Below the pieces are notes generated by a model. It saw only the letters and a program-made list of their open reading frames with translations, did no database searches and was not told where the DNA came from. A DNA stretch of 64,000 nt from an uncultured Bacteroidales bacterium. Its GTDB lineage: Bacteria > Bacteroidota > Bacteroidia > Bacteroidales > Paludibacteraceae. The position numbers and the translations under genes are program-made. Below, one piece after another: positions 26,180 through 36,572 of the stretch (position 1 is its first letter; every line of letters begins with the position of its first letter). Location of the stretch: assembly GCA_902798385.1 (NCBI GenBank), contig CADBWK010000007.1:1-64000 (forward strand). Direction: 5' to 3'.

Positions 26180-26841
26180 GATTTCCAAAAATGAAATTTC
26201 AAACGTATGAGGGTGTAGAGACCAATGAGTCCCCGTTTCTTAAGTTCTGCAAAGACCCGTTGCTCCGCTTCGGGATGACGTCGCGAAGTGGTACTCTCGG
26301 GATTGACCGTGTAGTTATAACCGGCGTAGCGGATACGACGACAAGTGAGACCCCGCCGCCACAGATCGACCGACCAGATCACATCCTCGTAGATCATCCC
26401 CTCCGTGAACTGCAGGCCGTTGATCGCTTGCCGGCGATAGAGCCGCATGCAGGGGGAGGTGAATTGGTGATTGGTGAGGGGTAATTGGTGAATGGTGTCG
26501 CGAGTGTAACCGGATTGCACGTAATCCACGCCCTCGATGGCCGCTAAGTGGCGCTCGCACCAGTCGGGGGCTATCGTATCATCGGCATCAACGAAGGCGA
26601 TGAACTCACCTTGAGCTTGCTGCAGACCGTAGTTACGCGCGGCAGACTGACCGGCATGCGGCTGCTCAAAGAACCGGATACGCGGGTCATGGAAGGACGC
26701 GATGACCGCTTTGCCCTTGTCCGTACTACCGTCATCCACCAGCACGAGTTCGATGTCCTGCTCCGTTTGACAGAGTAGGCTCTCGATACACGCTTTGAGG
26801 TATCGCTCGGCATTATAGACAGGTACGATAAAACTGATCAT
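26176..26841 (-). CDS. GT2 family glycosyltransferase
   Basis: 221 aa, GT-A fold: MISFIVPVYNAERYL at the start, LVLVDDGSTDKGK, then AFVDADDTIAPDW with the metal-binding DxD. It is shorter than most GT2 enzymes and has no membrane helices, so it is probably a cytoplasmic or peripheral transferase for surface polysaccharide. The start overlaps the GT4 gene by 29 bp; longer upstream frame adds nothing conserved. An in-frame heptamer repeat (26458-26497) codes for about IHQLPLTNHQFTSP in the middle of the domain. Confidence 0.85.
   Translation of the reverse strand: MISFIVPVYNAERYLKACIESLLCQTEQDIELVLVDDGSTDKGKAVIASFHDPRIRFFEQPHAGQSAARNYGLQQAQGEFIAFVDADDTIAPDWCERHLAAIEGVDYVQSGYTRDTIHQLPLTNHQFTSPCMRLYRRQAINGLQFTEGMIYEDVIWSVDLWRRGLTCRRIRYAGYNYTVNPESTTSRRHPEAEQRVFAELKKRGLIGLYTLIRLKFHFWKS
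26458..26497 (-). repeat. In-frame 7-bp degenerate repeat in the GT2 gene
   Basis: On the plus strand GGT recurs at 26458, 26466, 26473, 26480, 26487 and 26494, with units such as GGTGATT, GGTGAGG, GGTAATT and GGTGAAT. One spacing is 8, the rest are 7. Confidence 0.8.
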
Positions 26842-27895
26842 ACTGTGCTTCTCGTGTAAATTCGTTTCTATGTTGGGTGGCTTGACGGGTAACCCCGTGT
26901 CTTTGCCAAGCCTCGTATTGTTCGATGATGAACGCCTTGATGGTCTCGCTGTCATCCGTTGCGACACCGGCATTCGTGTACGCTATGAGTTCCGCCAACG
27001 CACCTTTGTCGGAAGGCACGCAGAGGATGGGTTTCTCGCAACCGAGTGCCTCGTAGAACTTCGTGGTGAGCATGCCATGCGTATGCTCGTTGGTGAGCAC
27101 CAGCATGATCCCGCTGCGGCGGATGGCATCCCCTAATTGATCATGCGGAATAGGATTGTTTTGCGGGGTATGGATGTCTAAAACCACACCCAGTTCATGG
27201 ATGGCTTGCTTCACTTTCTCCAAGGCGGGTTGCTGCCACTCAAAGAGCGAACCGATATAGGTGATAGTGAACTGCTCTGTGGTTACATCCTTTGGATAAA
27301 ACTGCTTGTCATCGAAGCCATTATACACTATGTGTACATTCGGGTTAAACTGCTGGATGAACTGTGCATGCCATGGGGAGACGGTAGTGATGGCATTGGC
27401 TGCGCGGAGCACCTGATTGCGTCGACGTATATGAATGGCGCGGTACAATTTGCGGAAGGGCATCAACCAGCGGCTCTGATGCTTGTACTGATAGCGCGAG
27501 TCATCCACCTGTTCGTCCAGATCGCGTATGTCGCATATCAGCGGTACATTCAACTGCGCTGCGATACGCTGCGCGGCACCCAGAGGGAAATAGCTGAAAG
27601 CCGTACAGATGACGGCATCGTATTTTTGATTTTTGAGAGCCTTGCGTGCAAACGCACGGTTATGCCAGTCGGTGAGCAGGGTCCAGACGGTCTTGACGAA
27701 CCAGTCGAACGTGCCTCCGCTGTACATCTTTATCGTCTCGATGGGGTAGGTGTGCGCGAAAGGTAGCGGTTCGTTCTCTTCGGTCAGTAAGGTCACATCA
27801 TGTCCTTTCCGCACGAGGAAATCGCACAGATAACGCAGACGCGGCAGGTAGCCGGGTGCTACGGGAGGATCAGATACAACTAATAATCTTTTCAT
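26813..27895 (-). CDS. GT4 family glycosyltransferase
   Basis: 360 aa with a GT-B fold. The start MKRLLVVSDPPVAPGYLPR matches the usual N-terminus with the nucleotide-binding beta strand. The C-terminal domain has FTITYIGSLFEWQQ, LVLTNEHTHGMLTTKFYE (the E-x7-E region) and CEKPILCVPSDKG. It is likely to add a sugar to a lipid-linked surface polysaccharide, together with WecA and the CapD-like enzyme encoded upstream. The first 26 bp overlap the deacetylase gene. A short two-unit heptamer (LKNQKYDA, about 27630) is seen in the N-terminal domain. Confidence 0.85.
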   Translation of the reverse strand: MKRLLVVSDPPVAPGYLPRLRYLCDFLVRKGHDVTLLTEENEPLPFAHTYPIETIKMYSGGTFDWFVKTVWTLLTDWHNRAFARKALKNQKYDAVICTAFSYFPLGAAQRIAAQLNVPLICDIRDLDEQVDDSRYQYKHQSRWLMPFRKLYRAIHIRRRNQVLRAANAITTVSPWHAQFIQQFNPNVHIVYNGFDDKQFYPKDVTTEQFTITYIGSLFEWQQPALEKVKQAIHELGVVLDIHTPQNNPIPHDQLGDAIRRSGIMLVLTNEHTHGMLTTKFYEALGCEKPILCVPSDKGALAELIAYTNAGVATDDSETIKAFIIEQYEAWQRHGVTRQATQHRNEFTREAQYDQFYRTCL

Positions 27896-29021
27896 ACAAC
27901 GACCGGTGGTAGGTCTTCTCGTTGATGTTACTGTTATGCCACAGCAGGCAGAGGTCACCGTGGTGCAACCGCACCTTATCAATCAAGCGCTCGCAGAGGA
28001 AGTATGCTTCGTCTTCGGTGAGGTTCATGTAATTGGCCTGACTGAGGGTGTTGTCCATCACGATGAGCGGATGGAGCGTTAGGTTCGTTAACTGCATGGT
28101 TTTGGGGTTGATCCACCGTACGGCGCGGCTGGTCTGCAGACGGAAACCTGCGCTGTCGGCAAAGCCCATCGTGAAATCATCCGTGTAACCGGCATCCGCG
28201 AGTGCCTGCATCTTGTCGATCGAACAACGCAGGTAATGGGCACGGTACATTTTGCTGTATTGAATCTTCGGGATGTCGTCGTAGTAACTGCCGTGCACAC
28301 CCATGTACACATTGTTATGCCGGAGCATCTGCTTGAGTTGCTTGAAATCGCGTCCGTGGAGGTAGTACTGCGGGTAGTCGTAACCCTTGCCTTTGGTGCG
28401 CTTGACAAAATAGATGGCATCGGCGTCCGGTACGCGTTTGTCTTGCTCCATTAACCAGGGGAAGGTGTACAGCGGATCTTTATGGATGTCACGCCAAGCC
28501 GCCAAGACGGCTTTGGTTTCACCGCGTCGGAATCCTCCTAATGCACCGCGTAGATGTCGATATTGACTAATGGCATCGATATCGTGCGTCAGATACACAT
28601 GACCGAAACCGGGTTCGGGTAGGGGCAGGTCGAGTTGTTTGAGCACCAAGCGCGCATACTCATCCAATCGCGGGATCTGCAGACGACTCTTGTATGACAA
28701 GGCCGAGAAACGCGCCGCAAAACGATCGTGCTCGTCGCGCTTGAGGTTGATGAGTTCCTCTGCGCGGGACGTGAAGAAGAACGTAGCATACACGATATCC
28801 GTTCGGATGATCGCTTTGCCTTTCTTGGGCTGCTCCACCACGGGTTTCTTCAACTCCGGCAGCACCAGTTCCTTACCTAAGTACCCGCAGGGTATAATGA
28901 TGACGTCGTGGTCTTCCAAGGCCTTCTCATCGTCCGTGTAAGCCACGCGTGCTGCGGCTTCTTCGTCTCCGTAACAAAGCCACAAAAGGATGTAATCAAT
29001 AATGTCTTTCATGTCGTTCAT
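27870..29021 (-). CDS. Polysaccharide deacetylase family protein (DUF7033 N-terminus)
   Basis: 383 aa. The start at 29021 shares ATGA with the stop of the ABC-F gene. An N-terminal alpha/beta region resembles DUF7033, and the C-terminal two thirds look like a NodB-type deacetylase: VYLTHDIDAISQYRHLRG with the paired aspartates, GVHGSYYDD, and ADSAGFRLQT followed by HNSNI near the end. Enzymes of this kind remove acetyl groups from cell-surface glycans. The polysaccharide genes around it support that role. Some metal-binding positions are not obvious, so activity is less sure than the family. Confidence 0.78.
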   Translation of the reverse strand: MNDMKDIIDYILLWLCYGDEEAAARVAYTDDEKALEDHDVIIIPCGYLGKELVLPELKKPVVEQPKKGKAIIRTDIVYATFFFTSRAEELINLKRDEHDRFAARFSALSYKSRLQIPRLDEYARLVLKQLDLPLPEPGFGHVYLTHDIDAISQYRHLRGALGGFRRGETKAVLAAWRDIHKDPLYTFPWLMEQDKRVPDADAIYFVKRTKGKGYDYPQYYLHGRDFKQLKQMLRHNNVYMGVHGSYYDDIPKIQYSKMYRAHYLRCSIDKMQALADAGYTDDFTMGFADSAGFRLQTSRAVRWINPKTMQLTNLTLHPLIVMDNTLSQANYMNLTEDEAYFLCERLIDKVRLHHGDLCLLWHNSNINEKTYHRSLYEKIISCI

Positions 29022-30805
29022 TCTTCGCTCAAGATCTCCCATTCGTATAGTTTTTGTTCTATCTGATGTTTGATGGATTCGTATTTCTGAAAGTTCTCCG
29101 CCGTCTGGTTCTCGGGCATGGAGAGCCGCTGTTCCATCTGCGCCTGTTGGACTTCCAAGTCTGCGATCGCTGCTTCCACTTCGGCGATCTGTTTCTCTTT
29201 CTTACGTTTCTCTGCGGCGGCGGCTTTCTGGGCAGCGTAGTCGAGTTTGGCAGAACTCTGAGGCTCTGTACACTCTACTTTCATCTTCCCGCTATCCGCT
29301 TTTCGCTCGAGCTCTTGGAGCGAATCGATCTTCTTCGCCCGCAGGAAGTCGTATATGCCGCCGAGGTGCTCTTTGACGTGTCCGCCGCCGAACTCATACA
29401 CTTTGTTCACGAGACCGTTGAGGAAATCGCGATCGTGGCTCACGCAGATGAGCGTGCCGTTGAAGTCCTGCAGTGCCGCTTTGAGTACGTCCTTGGACTG
29501 CATGTCAAGGTGGTTGGTGGGCTCATCGAGGATGAGCAGGTTGCAGGGTTCGAGCAGCAAGCGTATCATCGCTAACCGGCTCCTCTCGCCTCCAGAGAGC
29601 ACCTTCACTTTTTTCTCGCTTGCCTCGCCGCCGAACATGAATGCCCCAAGGATGTCCCGTATTTTGGTACGGATGTCGCCCACCGCCACATAATCGATGG
29701 TCTCGAAGACGGTGAGGTTCTCGTCGAGCAGCGCCGCTTGGTTTTGCGCATAATAGCCGATCTTGACGTTATGACCAATCTTGAGGTTACCCAGATAATC
29801 CAACTGCCCCATGATGCACTTGACGAGTGTTGTCTTTCCTTCGCCGTTCTTACCTACGAATGCTACTTTCTCCCCGCGCTTGATGGTGAAGGTCACGTCA
29901 TGGAAAACGTTATGTTCGCCGAAATCCTTCCGTAAATCCTCCACAATGAGCGGGTAGTCACCGCTCCGCGGAGCAGGCGGGAAACGTAAGTTGAGACGCG
30001 AGGTGTCTTCCAGATCGACCTCCAGCCGCTCGAGTTTTTCGAGTTGTTTGATACGACTCTGTACCTGAACGGCTTTGGTAGCTTTATAGCGGAAGCGCTC
30101 GATGAACTCCTCCGTATCGGCAATCATCTTCTGTTGGTTCTGATACGCCCTCACTTGTTGTTCGTGCCGTTCCTTACGAAGTTCAACAAAGCGAGAATAA
30201 TTAACATTGTAATCATATATACGCCCTAAGGTGATCTCTATCGTTCGACCGCACACATTATCGATGAAGGCGCGATCGTGGCTGACCATCAACACGGCTG
30301 ATGGACTGGTCTTGAGGAAATCCTCGAGCCATTGGATGGACTCTATGTCTAGGTGGTTGGTGGGCTCATCGAGCAGGAGCAGGTCCGGATGGCGAAGGAG
30401 TATCTTCGCTAACTCGATACGCATCCGCCAGCCGCCGGAGAACTCGCTACACGGTCGGTTGAAGTCCTTGCGTTCAAAACCCAGACCGATGACAGTTCGG
30501 TCCATCTCGGCGATGAAACGCGCTTCATCTTCTCCGTGGAAGACGGTCATAACTTCTTCGCGCAGCGTGCGGTCGTCTTGGAAGAGCATGACCTGCGGCA
30601 GGTAACCGAGGGTCATGTCCGTCTCCCGACTGATCCGTCCCGCGGTAGGCTGGTACTCGCCGGCGATGAGACGCAGCAGCGTCGTTTTACCGGCGCCGTT
30701 CTTTCCTACCAGCGCGATACGTTCCTTACGGTTGATAAGGAACGTGATGTCGTCCAAGACCGGCTTGGATGAAAACTCCATCGATATGTGGTCAATGGTT
30801 AGCAT
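29018..30805 (-). CDS. ABC-F family ATPase
   Basis: 595 aa with two ABC ATPase domains and no membrane segment. Walker A: GKNGAGKTT (about 35-43) and GKNGEGKTT (about 318). Signatures SGGWRMRIELAK and LSGGERSRLAMIR, both followed by LDEPTNHLD. Between the domains is the linker region that in ABC-F proteins enters the ribosome; a C-terminal coiled coil (KAAAAEKRKKEKQIAEVEAA) follows as in Uup-type members. ABC-F proteins act on translating ribosomes or give antibiotic resistance. Nothing here identifies a resistance subfamily, so a housekeeping role is more likely. Confidence 0.92.
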   Translation of the reverse strand: MLTIDHISMEFSSKPVLDDITFLINRKERIALVGKNGAGKTTLLRLIAGEYQPTAGRISRETDMTLGYLPQVMLFQDDRTLREEVMTVFHGEDEARFIAEMDRTVIGLGFERKDFNRPCSEFSGGWRMRIELAKILLRHPDLLLLDEPTNHLDIESIQWLEDFLKTSPSAVLMVSHDRAFIDNVCGRTIEITLGRIYDYNVNYSRFVELRKERHEQQVRAYQNQQKMIADTEEFIERFRYKATKAVQVQSRIKQLEKLERLEVDLEDTSRLNLRFPPAPRSGDYPLIVEDLRKDFGEHNVFHDVTFTIKRGEKVAFVGKNGEGKTTLVKCIMGQLDYLGNLKIGHNVKIGYYAQNQAALLDENLTVFETIDYVAVGDIRTKIRDILGAFMFGGEASEKKVKVLSGGERSRLAMIRLLLEPCNLLILDEPTNHLDMQSKDVLKAALQDFNGTLICVSHDRDFLNGLVNKVYEFGGGHVKEHLGGIYDFLRAKKIDSLQELERKADSGKMKVECTEPQSSAKLDYAAQKAAAAEKRKKEKQIAEVEAAIADLEVQQAQMEQRLSMPENQTAENFQKYESIKHQIEQKLYEWEILSEE

Positions 30806-31880
30806 TCGCTTGTTGTGCCATTTGTTTGTTGATGATACGCCAGAGGATGAGGGTCATCGCGGTGGCGAGACCGAAATCCGCCAGCAGCAGGAGCCACATG
30901 TTCCAGTTGCGACCAAGGACAGCGAGTCCGATAAACACGACACTCACGCTCAGCAGCACGCAGGTCGTCTGGATATGATTGAGCCCCGTACGCAGCAGTA
31001 GGTGGTGGATGTGGTTCTTATCGGGATTGAATGGACTGCGGTGCTGTTTGATACGCGTGAGACTGACGCGGATGGTATCGAAGATCGGTACGGTCAGTAC
31101 GCAGATAGCTACCGCCGGCGCAGCACTCATATAGAGCGCATCAGGCACCTGATGGTAAGCGTTCACTTCGCAGAAATGGAACACACAGGCCGTCAGCAGA
31201 TAACCAAGTAGCAGACTGCCCGAGTCACCCATGAAGATCTTCTCGCGGTTGCCAAACACGTTATAGATGAAGAACACGGCGAGCGAACCGATCATGCAGA
31301 TGGCCAGAACCGACCAACTCACATCGCCTGCCAACCAATAATATACGGCGAAGAAAAGGCAGTACAGAATACCCAGACCGCTGGCTAATCCGTCGATGCC
31401 GTCGATGAGGTTGATGGCATTGATGATGGCGATGAGCACAAACAGCGAAAGCAGATAACTGGGGATCGTACCGATCTCGGTGATGCCGAAGAGCCCGTGC
31501 AGATGGGTGATACGCAGGTCGGCAAAACCGATCAGGGCGATACCGGCTAAGGTCTCGCCTAAGAGCTTGGCCATCGGCGTGAGCACCAGCACGTCATCGA
31601 TGAATCCTACTGCCATGATGGCGAACAGACCGATGAGGAAGAACTGACTCTGACTGAGTTGATTGTACTCAAAGAGCATATAGGTCAGCATGAAACTGAA
31701 GCATATATTCAGTCCGCCGACGTTGGGCACCTCGCCGGTGTGACTCATGCGTTTATTGGGGCGCACCACAAAACCTTTCGCCTTCGCGATGCGAACAATA
31801 ATAGGCATGCCTAACAGACCCAAACTAAAACTGATAAGGCCGATCAGATAACTATGTTGTAAAAAGAAAGTCTGTATCAT
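30792..31880 (-). CDS. WecA/TagO-like undecaprenyl-phosphate sugar-1-phosphate transferase
   Basis: 362 aa integral membrane protein with about eleven helices. It has the conserved acidic motifs of the MraY/WecA superfamily: VGFIDDVLVL, NAINLIDGIDGLASG, FMGDSGSLLLG and the cytosolic DKNHIHHLLL loop characteristic of WecA. It would transfer GlcNAc-1-phosphate (or a related sugar) from UDP to undecaprenyl phosphate, starting O-antigen or capsule synthesis. It overlaps the CapD-like gene by 4 bp and the ABC-F gene by 14 bp. Confidence 0.9.
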   Translation of the reverse strand: MIQTFFLQHSYLIGLISFSLGLLGMPIIVRIAKAKGFVVRPNKRMSHTGEVPNVGGLNICFSFMLTYMLFEYNQLSQSQFFLIGLFAIMAVGFIDDVLVLTPMAKLLGETLAGIALIGFADLRITHLHGLFGITEIGTIPSYLLSLFVLIAIINAINLIDGIDGLASGLGILYCLFFAVYYWLAGDVSWSVLAICMIGSLAVFFIYNVFGNREKIFMGDSGSLLLGYLLTACVFHFCEVNAYHQVPDALYMSAAPAVAICVLTVPIFDTIRVSLTRIKQHRSPFNPDKNHIHHLLLRTGLNHIQTTCVLLSVSVVFIGLAVLGRNWNMWLLLLADFGLATAMTLILWRIINKQMAQQANANH

Positions 31881-33832
31881 TGCGGGTCTAATTGCTCGTA
31901 TATAGAATTATTGCTGATGTATTCGGGTACCAACTGCTTCATCAACTTGACGGTGGTGAAGGGTTTCGACTGTTGGCTGGTTTGGATGAGCTGATCAACC
32001 TCTTGGCTGACCTTGTCGAACTCAAACTCGCGTACGCGAGCCACCATGATCTTCTCATTGGAGGTCGGCAAGGTGGTCTCTTTCTGGTTGAGTAACTCCT
32101 CGTAGAGTTTCTCGCCCGGACGGAGGCCGGTGAACTCGATTTGTATATCTTTCTCCGGCGTGTAACCCGCCAGGCGGATCATGTTTCGTGCCAAGTCAAG
32201 GATCTTCACCGGTTTTCCCATATCGAAGACGAAGATCTCGCCGCCGTTGCCGAGCGTACTGGCTTCCATCACGAGACAGCAGGCCTCGGGGATGGTCATG
32301 AAATAGCGGATGATATCCGGATGGGTGACGGTCAGCGGTCCGCCCGCAGCTATCTGCTTGCGGAAATAGGGGATGACCGAACCGTTACTGCCGAGCACAT
32401 TGCCGAAACGGGTGGTGATGAACTTCGTGCAATCAGGATTCTGCGCGCTCAGTTTCTTAAAGAGGGACTGCACATAAATCTCCGCGATACGCTTGCTGGC
32501 ACCCATGATATTGGTCGGGTTGACGGCCTTGTCGGTGGAGATCATCACGAAGCGTTTGACGCCGTATTGAACGGCTATATCCGCCATGTTTTTCGTGCCT
32601 AATACATTGGCTTGAATGGCCTCGTTGGGGAAACTCTCCATGAGCGGCACGTGCTTGTAGGCGGCGGCGTGATACACTACGTCCGGACGCATCTCGTTGA
32701 AGATCTGCTCAATGCGGGCGCGGTTGCGTACATCGGCGATGACGGGGATGAAACGCGACTGCGGGAACTGGCGCGTCAACTCTAACATCAGGTCATGCAG
32801 CGGCGACTCTGCCATCTCCAGAAGGATCGTCACCTGCGGCGAGAACTGCTGAATTTGACGAACCAACTCGCTGCCTATACTGCCGGCAGCACCGCTGACC
32901 AGCACGACGCGATCCTGAATGATCTGACGTACGTTCTCCGTGTTGATATTGATCTGCGGACGCTCTAATAAGTCCTCGATCTTGATGGCATCGATACGAC
33001 CGATACGCGCCGCATCGATAGCATCGACATTGTCAAACTTCGTGAAATACGGGGTAGTCAGGATACGGATGTTATGATCGATGAAGACCTGCAAGTCTTT
33101 CGACGGGTCGATCTGCTTCATCTTCAGCGGCGACACGATGACATGATTAACCCCGTGTTGTCCCATCCAATCGAAGAGCTTCTCATTGAGCGGACGCACG
33201 CGCAGACCTGCTAACTCATACCCCAGACGATCATTTGGTTCCGCAATGAAGCCCACCGGTCGATAAGGGGCATTACCGGCAGAGCGCAGCATCTTGGCGA
33301 TCGCTATACCCGCAGCTTGCGTGCCGTAGATCATCACCCGCGGACTGCCCTGACTGCGCTCCAGGGTCTCAATCAAAGTCTTCACACCCACACGCAGCGA
33401 GAATAGCAGCACGAACGAGGTCGGGACGTACATCGCCAGCACTGTATTGAGGATGGGATGCCAGCCTTCTGTATGATCCATCACAATATTGACGAGCACC
33501 AGCACGATACCCGTACATATATTCGACAGCAGCACTTTGACCGTGTCGATGAAGGTCGAGTAACGCAAGATACCCGAATAGGTATGGAACGCCCAGAAAG
33601 CCACCAGCTGCACGCCCATCACGATCAGGTACTGCATGCCGAGCGACATCGGTTGACTCTCCAAGTTGACGTAATGTAAGAATCCGCTGCCGACCCATAC
33701 GCTGAGCCAGAAGGCAATCGTACACAGGACGATGTCCATCAGCAGCACGCCCCAGCGGGGGAGATAACTCATCTGCGGCATCCGGGCGAAGATGTCCGAG
33801 TGACGCAGTTCTTTCAAATTATGATATTTCAT
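31877..33832 (-). CDS. Membrane-bound nucleotide-sugar 4,6-dehydratase (CapD/PglF family)
   Basis: 651 aa. Four N-terminal membrane helices (about residues 20-130), a first Rossmann domain (VMIYGTQAAGIAIAKML), then the SDR dehydratase domain with VLVSGAAGSIGSELVRQ, AAYKHVPLME and STDKAVNPTNIMGASKRIAE. A methionine replaces the usual catalytic tyrosine (MxxxK), as is normal in the FlaA1/PglF group. It probably acts on UDP-GlcNAc, giving the 4-keto-6-deoxy sugar for surface glycans. The start at 33832 overlaps uvrA by 14 bp; another methionine six codons upstream is possible. Confidence 0.9.
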   Translation of the reverse strand: MKYHNLKELRHSDIFARMPQMSYLPRWGVLLMDIVLCTIAFWLSVWVGSGFLHYVNLESQPMSLGMQYLIVMGVQLVAFWAFHTYSGILRYSTFIDTVKVLLSNICTGIVLVLVNIVMDHTEGWHPILNTVLAMYVPTSFVLLFSLRVGVKTLIETLERSQGSPRVMIYGTQAAGIAIAKMLRSAGNAPYRPVGFIAEPNDRLGYELAGLRVRPLNEKLFDWMGQHGVNHVIVSPLKMKQIDPSKDLQVFIDHNIRILTTPYFTKFDNVDAIDAARIGRIDAIKIEDLLERPQININTENVRQIIQDRVVLVSGAAGSIGSELVRQIQQFSPQVTILLEMAESPLHDLMLELTRQFPQSRFIPVIADVRNRARIEQIFNEMRPDVVYHAAAYKHVPLMESFPNEAIQANVLGTKNMADIAVQYGVKRFVMISTDKAVNPTNIMGASKRIAEIYVQSLFKKLSAQNPDCTKFITTRFGNVLGSNGSVIPYFRKQIAAGGPLTVTHPDIIRYFMTIPEACCLVMEASTLGNGGEIFVFDMGKPVKILDLARNMIRLAGYTPEKDIQIEFTGLRPGEKLYEELLNQKETTLPTSNEKIMVARVREFEFDKVSQEVDQLIQTSQQSKPFTTVKLMKQLVPEYISNNSIYEQLDPQ

Positions 33833-36572
33833 TGTTATGTTGATTTTCAATGATTTGCGCGAGGTACTTGCCGGTATAGCTGTCCGGACACTGTGCTACC
33901 TCCTCGGGCGTGCCGGCGCAGACAATGTTGCCGCCTTCTATACCGCCTTCCTTACCCAAGTCGATCACATGATCGGCGGCTAAGATAACAGCCGGGTTAT
34001 GCTCGATGATGATGACCGTGTGACCCTTACTGATGAGCCGGTTGAGCGCCGTCAGCAGTACTTCGATGTCCTTGTGATGCAGACCCGTGGTCGGTTCGTC
34101 AAACACGAAGATCGTCGGGGTGTTATCGTCCTGCGCGAGGAACGAAGCTAACTTAACACGCTGACTCTCACCGCCGGAGAGCGTACTGCTGCTTTGCCCC
34201 AACTGCACATACCCGATACCCACATCCTGCAGAGGCTTCAGACGCTTGACGATCTTCGCGCAGGCGGGATCTTGACTGAAGAACTCTACCGCCTGATTGA
34301 CCGTCATGCCTAAGATGTCGTAGATCGATTTACCGCGGTAATGCACGTCCAAGACGTCCTGTTTGAAGCGCCGGCCGTGGCACTGCTCGCATTCCAGAAT
34401 CAAATCGGCCATGAACTGCATTTCGATTGTGATTGTTCCTTCGCCCTGACAGGTCTCGCAACGACCACCCGGGGTGTTGAAACTGAAATGCGCCGGGGTA
34501 AAGCCCAACTGATTGGACAAGGGCTGCTCGGCATACAGACGACGGATCTCATCGTAGGCCTTGAGGTAAGTCACAGGGTTACTGCGACTCGATCGGCTGA
34601 GCGGGTTCTGATCCACAAACTCGATATCGTGCATCAACTGCAGACTGCCGTGTAAGTGACCGAAATCACCCGTGTGCTCGGCGAACTGTCCGCCATAATG
34701 CTTCTTGAGGGCAGGGTAGAGCACCTTGCTCACCAGACTCGACTTACCGCTACCGCTCACGCCGGTCACTACCGTCATCACGTGTAGCGGGAAACGCACC
34801 GTCAGGTTCTTGAGGTTGTTCTCGCACGCCCCTTCCACCTCGATATAATTGTTCCAATGCCGGCGTTGCTTGGGGATCTGATAGGTGAATAACTCCGGTC
34901 GCGGACGACCTTCATACACCACCTCTCCACCGTTCCTGCCGGCCATCGGACCGATCTCTATCACATGATCCGCCGCGGCGATGATGTCTTCGTCATGCTC
35001 CACCACCACGATCGTGTTTCCCAAATCGCGCAGCTGTCTGAGCACGCGTATCAGGCGCTCCGTATCGCGCGGATGGAGACCTATCGACGGCTCATCCAAC
35101 ACGTACAGCGAACCCACTAAGCTGCTGCCGAGTGACTTGGCGAGACTGATGCGCTGACTCTCACCGCCGGAGAGGGTGGTGCTCTGACGGTTCAGCGTCA
35201 GGTAACTCAACCCCACATCTTTCATGAACTGCAACCGACTGCGTATCTCCGCCAGCACGATCTCGATCGTCTTCATCTCCACTTCACTCAGTTGCAGGTT
35301 CGCAAACCACTCGTCCAGATCGGAGATCGACATCGCGCATAACTGCTGTATCGATTGGCCGTTCACCAGCACGTACTCCGCCTCTTTGCGCAAATGGAAT
35401 CCGCAACAAACAGGACAGGTCGTGCGTCCCTTGAACCGCGCTAACAGCACCTTATACAGCATCTTCGAGTACTGCTCTTTCTCCAGTTCCTTGAAGAACG
35501 CATGCAGTCCTCGGAAATATTCGTTGCCCTGCCAGAGCAATTGTTTCTGCTCCTGCGTCAAGGCGTAGTATGGCGTATGAATAGGAAAATCGAAATTCAC
35601 GGCGTTATAAACTAGCGCATCGTTCCACTCCCGCATCTTCTCGCTCTGCCAGCACGCGATCGCGCCCTCGTAGATCGTCTTCGACTTGTCGGGCACCACT
35701 AAGTCCGGGTCGATACCCATCACAACTCCTAAGCCCTTACACTCGGGACATGCCCCGACGGGACTGTTGAAGTCAAACAGGTGCTCGCTCGGTTCGATGA
35801 ACTGAATGCCGTCCGCCTCGAAGCGCTCGGAGAAAACTTTCTCGTGCTTGTTCACCCACACGCGGCATTCGCCGTTGCCTTCAAAGAAAGCTGTCTGTAC
35901 ACTGTCTGCAAATCGGTTACTCGTCGCGGGCTCATGATCCACCACGATACGATCCACGAGCAGATACGCCTCGTGTCCCTTTGCTAACTGCCAGGTCGTG
36001 TCATCCAGACGAACGGTGTCGCCGTCGATGAGCAGACGACTGAAACCCTGACTCTGCCAGAGTGCTAACTGCTCTTTGAGTGTACGTCCCTCCGGCAGCA
36101 CGATCGGACTGAGCAGGTACAGACGCGTTCCTTTCTCCTGCGCTTCCATGTATTGCACCACATCGCGTATCGTGTTCCTGCGTACTTCTTCACCGCTCAC
36201 GGGAGAGTACGTATGCCCTACGCGCGCGTATAAAAGCTTCAGGTAGTCGTATATCTCTGTCACCGTACCCACCGTCGAACGCGGGTTACGGCTCGTCACT
36301 TTCTGTTGGATAGCGATCGCCGGTGGGATACCTTCTATCTTATCCACCTCCGGTTTCTGCATCCGCCCCATGAACTGCCGGGCGTACGCGCTGAGGCTCT
36401 CCACATAGCGTCGCTGACCCTCGGCATACAACGTGTCGAAAGCCAGCGAACTCTTGCCGCTGCCGCTCACACCTGTTACCACCACCAGCTTATTGCGGGG
36501 GATATCAACGGATATATGTTTCAGGTTATGGGTGTCTGCGCCTTCTATGTGGATATACTCTTCGCTCTTCAC
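33819..36572 (-). CDS. uvrA: Excinuclease ABC subunit UvrA
   Basis: 917 aa. UvrA finds bulky DNA lesions and loads UvrB in nucleotide excision repair. Two ATPase modules are seen ([20 protein letters not shown] and [18 protein letters not shown]), with signatures [16 protein letters not shown] and [15 protein letters not shown], and zinc-finger cysteines in CPECKGLGV and CETCQGEGT...CEQCHGRR. It starts with GTG at 36572, sharing one base with the stop codon (TAG) of the HU-LysM gene. The length is slightly below the usual 940 aa, mostly from a short stretch after the first ATPase module. The C-terminal [11 protein letters not shown] could come from a heptamer-type repeat. Confidence 0.96.
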   Translation of the reverse strand: MKSEEYIHIEGADTHNLKHISVDIPRNKLVVVTGVSGSGKSSLAFDTLYAEGQRRYVESLSAYARQFMGRMQKPEVDKIEGIPPAIAIQQKVTSRNPRSTVGTVTEIYDYLKLLYARVGHTYSPVSGEEVRRNTIRDVVQYMEAQEKGTRLYLLSPIVLPEGRTLKEQLALWQSQGFSRLLIDGDTVRLDDTTWQLAKGHEAYLLVDRIVVDHEPATSNRFADSVQTAFFEGNGECRVWVNKHEKVFSERFEADGIQFIEPSEHLFDFNSPVGACPECKGLGVVMGIDPDLVVPDKSKTIYEGAIACWQSEKMREWNDALVYNAVNFDFPIHTPYYALTQEQKQLLWQGNEYFRGLHAFFKELEKEQYSKMLYKVLLARFKGRTTCPVCCGFHLRKEAEYVLVNGQSIQQLCAMSISDLDEWFANLQLSEVEMKTIEIVLAEIRSRLQFMKDVGLSYLTLNRQSTTLSGGESQRISLAKSLGSSLVGSLYVLDEPSIGLHPRDTERLIRVLRQLRDLGNTIVVVEHDEDIIAAADHVIEIGPMAGRNGGEVVYEGRPRPELFTYQIPKQRRHWNNYIEVEGACENNLKNLTVRFPLHVMTVVTGVSGSGKSSLVSKVLYPALKKHYGGQFAEHTGDFGHLHGSLQLMHDIEFVDQNPLSRSSRSNPVTYLKAYDEIRRLYAEQPLSNQLGFTPAHFSFNTPGGRCETCQGEGTITIEMQFMADLILECEQCHGRRFKQDVLDVHYRGKSIYDILGMTVNQAVEFFSQDPACAKIVKRLKPLQDVGIGYVQLGQSSSTLSGGESQRVKLASFLAQDDNTPTIFVFDEPTTGLHHKDIEVLLTALNRLISKGHTVIIIEHNPAVILAADHVIDLGKEGGIEGGNIVCAGTPEEVAQCPDSYTGKYLAQIIENQHNNEIS

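Noticed and set aside
29018..30805. An antibiotic-resistance ABC-F protein
   Set aside because: The protein is of the general Uup/EttA-like build, with a C-terminal coiled coil and housekeeping neighbours; nothing marks a resistance subfamily.
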